From Guillardia theta CCMP2712 (lineage: Eukaryota; Cryptophyceae; Pyrenomonadales; Geminigeraceae), in the NCBI RefSeq assembly GCF_000315625.1, contig NW_005434662.1:495988-559987 (forward strand): DNA of 64,000 nt. Direction: 5' to 3'. Below the pieces are notes generated by a model. The model worked only from the letters and a program-made list of their open reading frames with translations. It searched no databases and was not told the origin of the DNA. Positions 57,328 to 64,000 of this stretch are shown one piece after another (the first letter of the stretch is position 1; the number at the start of each line of letters is the position of its first letter). Both the position numbers and the translations under genes were made by a program.

Positions 57328-57903
57328 ATGGACGGCTTCGCAGATTATGAGAGCGATGAGGAGGCACAGGCGCCAGCACCAGCAGCCATCCAGGACGAGG
57401 AGAGTGACGAGGAAGAGGACGAAGATGCTGGAGCAGGGGAGAACGTAGAGCAGTCCAAGGGGGGGGAGGAGGAGGAGAGCAAGGAGGCGGAGAGCAAGAA
57501 GGAGGCAGCCCCCAAAAGGAAACTTCCTTCCGCCTTGGATGCACTGGCCTCTGGAGGAGCGAAGCCATCTTTCCTGAACACTGGAGGAGGCGACTTTGAA
57601 GTCGAGGAAGTGCATGTGAAGGACAAGGGTGACTCGAGCGACCGCCAGCAGGAGCAGCCGCAACTGAGCATCGCTGCTGCTACTCCCTCTTCAAACGACC
57701 CTGCAGAGTCAGCAGCTGGTGGGCTCAAGCAGTCATCAGATGCCGCGAGGAAGCGCAAGGGAGCAGGGGATGCTCTTGCAGGGCAGAAGAAGGATGTGAA
57801 AGAGAAAGTCAAGCAGCAACGTGTCCGTGGGCAGACACTTGGAGGCGAAACAAGGCGATGGAAATCGGAGGGAGAGATGTTGCTGAGACAGCAGTTCGAC
57901 TGA
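57328..57903 (+). CDS. Small acidic, probably disordered nuclear protein
   Basis: One exon of 191 codons. ATG 57328 (MDGFADYESDEEAQ) is preferred over an upstream in-frame ATG at 57,253, because the extra 25 codons are made of the CCCTACCC repeat. Glu/Asp-rich N-terminal third, then RKLPSALDALASGG and KPSFL, then a Lys/Arg-rich C-terminal end finishing QRVRGQTLGGETRRWKSEGE. The LPSALDA...PSFL plus basic KSE-EM ending pattern is seen in small conserved nuclear proteins of unknown function in many eukaryotes; I cannot name the family with confidence. No catalytic domain. Its 3' end is overlapped on the opposite strand by the EsV-1-7 gene. Confidence 0.6.
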   Translation: MDGFADYESDEEAQAPAPAAIQDEESDEEEDEDAGAGENVEQSKGGEEEESKEAESKKEAAPKRKLPSALDALASGGAKPSFLNTGGGDFEVEEVHVKDKGDSSDRQQEQPQLSIAAATPSSNDPAESAAGGLKQSSDAARKRKGAGDALAGQKKDVKEKVKQQRVRGQTLGGETRRWKSEGEMLLRQQFD

Positions 57904-59307
57904 CTTGGCTCTTCTTTGCAATAGATCCAAGTTTCCCAATACTTTGGTTTGATCTTGAGATGTGTTCGCAAAGGAAAGCAAACAATAAATACCTTTTGGT
58001 CCCTCTACTACAACAACTTCATCACCTGCGTTGACTTTCAAACCATTTTCCAGAATTTTATGTTTTCCCTTCAAGACAGAGTTCCTGAAGTGTAAAATGA
58101 ATATTCTAGCCAAGAACACCTGACACACAGTACCTGTGCTGTGTGATTTTCGATCGTCTTGTCACAACTCTGTGTTGTTGCATTGAGTCCATGCGAGGTG
58201 TCAGATAAATGCGAAGAAAGAGGACGAGCCCTCCGATTCTCTTCCACAGTTTCATTCACTTCCTGAGAGCTGCTCCTGCTGCTCCCTGCTTGGCTCGGCA
58301 AGCACGACCTTACAATGAGGCGTCAGCAAAAGCATCAGGGCCATAGAAGTGGACCACACCTCAAAAAAGTCTTCTGCAGTTTCCGTGTTTGCCGATTCGT
58401 ATGTGCCATATCCACATGCCCCTCGATTCGGTGCTCGAAACAAGCAACCTGTGCTGTATGAGAGACAGCCTCCCACCACCTCTGAAGTCCTCAATCCTCC
58501 ACTCACCGCTAACCCATCGATCTCGCTACCAAAGCACGCTCTTTTTACGCATCCTTCTGGATACAAACACCTTCGATGGCGCAGATCCAGCATATCAGCG
58601 GTCTTGTGCTGAGCACACCACATTCTTGCATCCCCATCCACACACCCTTTGGCCCGATACCCGAAGGAAGGATTCTTGGTACAAGAGGGGAAAGCACACT
58701 TTGCGTTCTTAACATCAACACAATCGTCTGGCCGATGATGAGAGCAATACAAGGCCACTCCTGATTCTCGCTTCCCGAACACCGGGCGCTTTTTGCATCC
58801 TTTCGAGATGCATGTCGGGTTCACCACGTCCACAAACGTGGCAGGCTTGTGCTGCAAGCAAAACATCGCACACCTGCCAGGGGCGCCCACGGGACCGAAG
58901 GTAGCCTTCTTGGCGCAGGTCTGACACTTCCCACGGAGAGAGGTCAAGGAGATGGTATCAGAATTCCCAGCGCATCTGACAGCTTTGACATGCTCTAGAC
59001 ACAAGAACGCTTTCCACCTTCGCTCCCCCTCAGCCCCGACGACGCCATACGAGATATCTGGTGATTTGCACAAACAACATGCCCTCAGGATGACGTGCCT
59101 ATCATCAAAATCCCCAGAATTGGTGTCTGGCTGCAGCATCGAATCCCCACCGTCGCTGGATATGGTTGGCTGTGTGCGATTGCAACGTTGGGGAGCAGGA
59201 TCAACCTGTAGGAGATCTACCTTTGGGATTGAGATCTCATTGATTGCCGATTGAGCTATCCACAAGTACGTGAGGAGATGGAGCAAGACCCTCATTGAAG
59301 CAGACAT
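57736..59307 (-). CDS. Secreted EsV-1-7 cysteine-rich repeat protein
   Basis: ATG 59307 opens a signal peptide (MRVLLHLLTYLWIAQSA). From about residue 77 there are four EsV-1-7 modules of the form C-x4/5-C ... P.FG ... C-x2-H: C77-H106, C128-H153, C166-H191 and C204-H235. A fifth starts CLYPEGCVKRACFG and is completed across an intron (near 58,420-58,480) as VACFEHRIEGHVDM. Further exons give SRSSSQEVNETVEENRRARP and VLNSVLKGKHKILENGLKV, and the frame runs to a stop at 57,736. EsV-1-7 proteins occur in brown algae (e.g. IMMEDIATE UPRIGHT, a developmental regulator), a phaeovirus and some other algae; their biochemical role is unknown. Secretion is unusual. The 3' end is less sure: the last exon lies antisense to the acidic-protein gene. 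Confidence 0.65.
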
Positions 59308-59736
59308 GGGCTTTCCTCCGATCAGAGGTAGGTTTCATCCCTGAAAACTGCGGGGGCTGGTTGAGGAGGAGCTTGCGTTGTGAGCGCCCATGACACAACG
59401 TGCCGCTTCACAAGACGAGAGCGACTCTGTCGTCCTCACCTATCGTCTTGATCACTTCGTCTTTACAGCATGAACTGATGCATCTATCCTGCTCCTGCTC
59501 CTGCTCCTGCTCCACTTCTTATGCTATCCGGTCGCATCCTGGGCTTTCCTTGCTTTCGCCCCCATCGACATCGAAGAGGGTGGGTACATGGATAAGGGGT
59601 TAGTCCCCATTACCATGATGTACCCCTTGTGGGAATATCTTTGCATCCAAATGGAGTTTTGGGGGTTCAGAAGAAAGAGGGTAGGGTGAAGACATTCTAG
59701 GTACTTAAAATGAGGGGGTAGGGGGTAGAAAGTCAT
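59308..59736. repeat. GGGGTAGGG-type repeat block
   Basis: 59,570-59,725 contains GGGTGGGTAC, AAGGGGTTAG, GAGGGTAGGG and GAGGGGGTAGGGGG on the + strand, related to the 22.8-24.0 kb repeat. A CTCCTG microsatellite (about four copies) lies near 59,490-59,512. No gene seen. Confidence 0.5.
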
Positions 59737-62241
59737 TCAGACTGAGGAATCGGACGTCGTTTTAGCGAGTTTGTCGGCAAGACAAGGAAACTTGTAGCTT
59801 GACTTGTTCATTGGGATTCCGACAGGAGCGCACAGTGTTCTCAGTTGTCTGCCCGTCAATGGAGATCGCGCACTGCGTCGGAGCAGCTCCTCAGCAGACA
59901 GCTTCGGCCTTGCCGCCCCACTGTCATAAGGAGAAGAATGGGTCGAGCTGAGCCGGCATCTCACGCAGCCAGTACTCGCCACCCTTCCCTATCCTCATGT
60001 TCTGCGTTATCTGCTCATACCGTCACTCTGCAAGCCCGACGAGCAAAGAACGCAACTTACCCCTGTGTCCCATACGACCATGGCGGTACTTCCATGGTGG
60101 ACCTGAGTGACGGTTCCTGGACCCTGGCACGGGATCCCGTTGGATACCCGGACGCGCTGCCCAAACCTTCCCATCAGGTCCCTCCCAATGACCCGGGGAT
60201 CGTCGAGCTCAGCGGAGTTCTCGAACCCGCTGCTGTGTTGCCTCTTCTCGAGCTCCTCAAACATCTTGTCGGCAAGTTCGTGGAAGTCTTGACTGCTGAT
60301 CCTGGGGATCTCTCGGGAGGATTGCAGGATCCTCTCCGGATCGAGTTCCATCGATTCCATGTGGGTCAGGATGAAGAGCAGGCCCTCGAAGTCCGCGTCT
60401 AGCAGCTTAGCGGAGATGGACTTGAGGATGGCGATCGAGATGGACACCAGCGATCCCACGCCCTCGAAGAAGAGGATGTCCCACAGGTGGCACACTGTGT
60501 CGAACCTCAAGAAGGACGTGAATAGCGTCATCCACCATTCGAGCAGAAAAAGCTTCAGGTCGATCTTGACCCTGCTTATGTGCGCGTACACCTTGGGGAG
60601 GTGCTTGGCAAGGAAGACTTTGAAGGCCATCAGGTAGCTGTGGATGCGGCCCATGTTCATGTGAAACAAGTTCTGAAACAGCTGATTGTCGAGGATGTTG
60701 ATGAACGACACAAAGGTCTCCTCCAAGCTTGTGTGCAGCAGCAGCACACCCGCTATTGACCCCATCCCCTGAACGTAGCCCATCCCGGGGTCATAGAGGA
60801 CGAATGCTTCGAGGACCCGCCTGAGATTTTCTGTGTAGCTGCCTCCTTCGCTGAAGATTTTCAACCTCGGGAGAGTTCGAATGAGGTCGAGACGCACTTG
60901 GATGAAATTTGTCAGGATGGAATCAGACTGGGATTGAGCGGTATCGTCGTTCTCCGTCGTTCGAGCTCCAGTTTCTCCCGCAGACTGGTGCTTGCCGTCA
61001 AGTAGCATTGACTCCATGGCTTTCTTGTCTTGTAGTGCTATGGCCGAGTGCAGATCTCTTGCTCTAGCATCGTAGGTGCAGAAATCGTTGATGTCTATTC
61101 CCTTCTTGTTGCCGATCGCAACCATCCACGCAGTTCCCCGGAGACTTGGGGGAATGCCCTGGAAAAGAACTTTATGGACAGTCCTTTGCACCTTGTATTC
61201 CTCCAGAGCGTTCATGATCTCCTGCTCTCTGCTTTGAACTCTCTTCGCTATCAAGTCTCGATACCTCTCCAAGACATTGTGGATTGATTTCAAATCCAGA
61301 TCGTTGCAGAAATGAATATTCTGTTCGCTGGACAAGAATTTCAGATCCGGGTTGTGGTAAGATTGCCTGTTTTCCTCAACTTTTGAAACTGCCTGCGACA
61401 AGAATTCCACAAAGAGGCTCAAATCCGCTGGCCCATGATATGACTCTGTACAGATTTTTAGAGGGTGGTAAAGCACAACGAGCCTCGACTCGTGGAAGTC
61501 TATAGGAGGGACTGACTTGACCAGTCGCTTCAACACCTTGCACTGGTTGATGTCGACGAAGGTGAATCTCAGCGCACCAAAGAAGATGCGAGAGAGAATG
61601 AGAAACCAGTCAGGCGGATCGCTGCGGGTCATGAACATCAAGACGGTCGGGAACTGGATGTGCTTCCTCGTGAAGAGGTAGCTGAAATCGACTTCCTTGT
61701 CTATCCTCTCGACGAAGCCATCCTTGCTGAGGTACCCCAGGATCTCGTTGTCCAGAGAGTGGATCGAGATGAAGATTGCCAGCGGGAGAAACTTGGGCTT
61801 CCCTCGATAGGGAATGATCACGGTGTCGGAGCCCTTCCCCAGCAGCAGGATGATATCAGGTTTCTCTCTGCAGTTTTGCTCGTTCTTGATGGTGAGCTTC
61901 GAGTAGAGATGGTCTTGCCAGACAGACTTCGCATGTACTTCGCTGTCTTTGAGAATGCCGAAGAAAACCCTCCTGCGGAATGCACGGGCAGCACGGGAGA
62001 ACTGCTGGCGCGGAAAGTTGGTCCACGGGAACATGAGCAGTCTCGGGAGCCGAGAGTTCTTCAAGTAAAGGTCATTCGTTCCGAACGACTCGTCCCTCCA
62101 GTCTGCACTCAGAAAGTCCTCGAAGTCACAATCATGCACAACCCCATCCGCAGTAGTGGCCGTGCTGCCTGCTTCCGGCGAACATGCCGAATCCCAAGAC
62201 TCGTTCAGGTCGTCATGAGCTTGATCTACCACCGTCTCCAT
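59737..62241 (-). CDS. TBC-domain Rab GTPase-activating protein
   Basis: Main exon 62241-about 60,050. ATG 62241 (METVVDQAHD) is preferred over the upstream GTG, which sits in a splice-donor-like GTGAGT. The N-terminal 330 residues contain two strand-helix blocks with hydrophobic beta strands (KFLPLAIFISIHSL; PTVLMFMTRSDPPDWFLI), perhaps a thioredoxin-like or UBX-like fold. The TBC domain lies at about 345-640: GIPPSLRGTAWMVAIG, then RLDLIRTLP (arginine finger in the I..D..R motif) and GYVQGMGSIAGVLL (glutamine finger), so it should be active. After it, a small barrel (RVRVSNG...VVVWDTG) resembles MIB/HERC2 or similar domains. A downstream exon continues as KGGEYWLREM and ends in a SAP-like helix, LTGRQLRTLCAPVGIP, with a stop at 59,737. 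TBC proteins switch off Rab GTPases in vesicle traffic. The 3' splice is provisional. Confidence 0.7.
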
Positions 62242-62489
62242 CCTCTCAAGGAGCCGCCAACGTGAACTCACCGGCTCGACGAGCTTCTTAACGATTCCCT
62301 ACTTGCCCTATGAGTTGGCTCGGTTTCTCCTGCTTACACCATCCCCTATCCGCTCCCTCTCACAGCGCTCTTCGGGCACGTTCCAATCCTCCTGGGCTCT
62401 CCAAACATGCCTTTAGAGCATCTGGCAGCTTCCAGACTCCGCTCCTGCTTTTCTTACCGTCAGTATACATCGCTCCCTTCATCTCCATC

Positions 62490-64000
62490 ATGATCGCCCT
62501 CGTCATCGTCGGCTCGCAGGTTGCCGCATCGCAGGCAGCATTGTCGGCAGGAGCGAAACCGTCCCAATGTACCCTCGTCCCCGCTCAACCCGATGGTTAG
62601 CCCTCATCTCCGCCCCTGCTCCCTCCTCTCCCCGACAGCACGCGCATGTGGCTTCGCAAGGCAGTCCGCGCAGAGCTCGCTTCCTTCCCGATCGGTCGAT
62701 CGCGATCATGCGGGATTGTCGGCATGCCGAATGTCGGGAAGTCTACCCTGTTCAACGCCCTCACCAACACTCAAGCTGCTCAAGCTGCAAATTATCCGTT
62801 CTGTACCATCGACCCCAACGGTGACTGACTTTGCTCGCCTGTTTCGAGTGAGAGTGAACGCATGCACAGTGGGAAAGGTCGCTATCCCCGACATGAGACT
62901 TGAAAAGCTGGCCAAGGTTGCTGCAAGTGCGAAGATCATTGGTACATGGCGCTCCGATGAACAAGGGACTGATCTATTAACAGGGGCACAACTCGAATTC
63001 GTCGACATTGCCGGACTGGTGAAAGGAGCAAGCGAAGGAGCAGGTCTGGGGAACAAATTCCTATCGCACATACGTCAGGTATTACTTCACTTCCTGCTGG
63101 GAATCGAAGGGCGCTGAAGAACGGAGTTCTCAGGTTTCCATGATTGTGCAGCTAGTGCGATGCTTCGATGACAGCAGCCGAGAGATCATCACGCATGTGG
63201 ACGGCAGCGTCGATCCTGTCAGGCATGCCCCCTGTTTTGGCTCTTCTACCACTGCTGACCTCTGGTGTGAAGAGACATCGAGACGATCGAGACTGAGCTC
63301 CTCCTGGCCGATATCCAGACACTGTCCAAGAAGGACGGGAACTCAAAGAAGTCCGCCAACGAGCAGGAGCTAGCTGCCAGGATCCTGAAGGACCTTGACA
63401 AGGGGATTCCTGCACGGAAGTTCATCCTCCAGCCCGAGGAAGTTGCCTCCTTCAGAAACTTCTCACTCCTCACCGGCAAACCCATGCTCATAGTGTGCAA
63501 CGTTCCAGACTCGCAGCTGTCAGGCAACAAGTACACCGAGGCCGTTCAACAGCTGCTCCAGAAACGCAAGAGCGAAGATCCCGAATACGTGGAGGAACAA
63601 GGGGATGTCATCAACGTCTGCTCGAAGCTGGAGGAAGAGGTTTCCTTGATGGACGACCCAGAGAGCAGGGAGCAAATCTTGCAGGAGTATGGATTGGAGA
63701 AGACGGGATTGTCGAAGATCGTGGCAGAGAGTAATCGGAGATTGGGTTTGCAAACATACTACACTGTCGGGCCACAGGAAGCCAGGGCATGGCAGTTTCC
63801 GGAAGGCATGCTCGCGCCTCAAGCAGCCGGCATCATCCATACAGACTTTGAGAAGGGTTTCATCAAGGTAAGGAGAGGGTTTGCTCCGAATCCCAGCACG
63901 GCTCACCCCGCCACATTTTCAGGCTGAAACGATCAGTTATGATGACTACATCGCATGTGGGGGTGAGCAAGGAGCAAAGGAAGCCGGGAAGCTCCGCCTG
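62490..64000 (+). CDS. Organelle-type YchF/OLA1 GTPase with presequence (partial)
   Basis: Exons 62490-62595, 62674-62820, 62870-62941, 62984-63078, 63134-63222, 63273-63867 and 63923-64000 join in frame. Residues 1-35 look like a signal or targeting sequence ([18 protein letters not shown]). The G domain follows: G1 [20 protein letters not shown]3 [20 protein letters not shown], then [20 protein letters not shown]4-like LIVCNVPDS and the TGS-domain end [27 protein letters not shown] and the overall pattern are closer to bacterial YchF than to cytosolic OLA1, so the product probably works in plastid or mitochondrion as a translation-associated ATP/GTPase. The intron 63,223-63,272 has a GC-AG border. 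The gene runs off the window's right end about 40 residues before the expected stop. Confidence 0.8.

Noticed and set aside
1-64000. CRISPR arrays, tRNA/rRNA genes, intact transposons
   Set aside because: No regularly spaced repeats, no cloverleaf-like A/B-box sequences that I could recognise, and no transposase or reverse-transcriptase motifs were seen by eye; a covariance-model search would settle the RNA genes.

Overview
This is a eukaryotic nuclear window. Protein-coding genes lie on both strands and are interrupted by many short GT-AG introns, mostly 40-120 nt. Exons can be joined in frame across those introns to give complete, recognisable eukaryotic proteins: XMAP215/TOG, OGT-like, TBC RabGAP, SCC4/MAU2-like, SHIPPO-repeat and prolyl 4-hydroxylase. 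An EsV-1-7 cysteine-rich gene, an organelle-type YchF GTPase with a presequence, a DUF6604 protein, compact introns and about 50-55% GC point to a unicellular alga with a secondary plastid. A cryptophyte such as Guillardia theta is my best guess. This is inference; no marker gene proves it.

Layout. 0.3-2.2 kb (-): an FHA-domain gene and probable 3' exons. 2.5-5.1 kb (-): a 17-exon membrane-anchored SAM + prolyl 4-hydroxylase fusion. 6.2-16.3 kb (+): two tandem giant leucine-rich-repeat genes (about 1112 and 1880 aa) separated by a CTG/GAT microsatellite. 16.5-20.8 kb (-): one uninterrupted reading frame for a coiled-coil/EF-hand/ankyrin/WD40/ankyrin protein. 21.4-22.6 kb (-): a zinc-finger protein. 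22.7-24 kb: a TACCCC/GGGGTA-rich repeat. 25-30 kb: an intron-poor island with a DUF6604 gene carrying a frameshift and a decayed PLP-dependent decarboxylase. 30.4-33.2 kb (+): an ADP-ribosyltransferase/ankyrin protein. 34.4-37.2 kb (+): an OGT-like TPR glycosyltransferase with a signal peptide. 37.5-39.6 kb (-): SCC4/MAU2-like. 40.3-47.4 kb (-): XMAP215/TOG. 47.9-49.3 kb (-): an ankyrin protein. 50.1-51.2 kb (-): a four-helix voltage-sensor protein. 52.1-53.5 kb (+): a fucosyltransferase-like enzyme. 53.8-55.3 kb (-): a SHIPPO-repeat protein. 55.6-57.1 kb (+): an AT-hook protein. 57.3-57.9 kb (+): a small acidic protein, overlapped antisense by the 3' end of a secreted EsV-1-7 protein (57.7-59.3 kb, -). 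59.7-62.2 kb (-): TBC RabGAP. 62.5-64 kb (+): YchF, cut by the window edge.

There is no operon or phage logic here. Genes are independent units, though several relate to microtubules or flagella (XMAP215, SHIPPO) and several to the secretory pathway (P4H, OGT-like, fucosyltransferase-like, EsV-1-7, TBC). Between genes lie GC-rich dispersed repeats, trinucleotide microsatellites and the TACCCC family. I saw no tRNA, rRNA, CRISPR array or intact transposon. Exon joins were worked out by hand from frame, splice consensus and family conservation. The joins for P4H, LRR-A, LRR-B and YchF add up exactly in frame. Others are partial, as stated in each entry.
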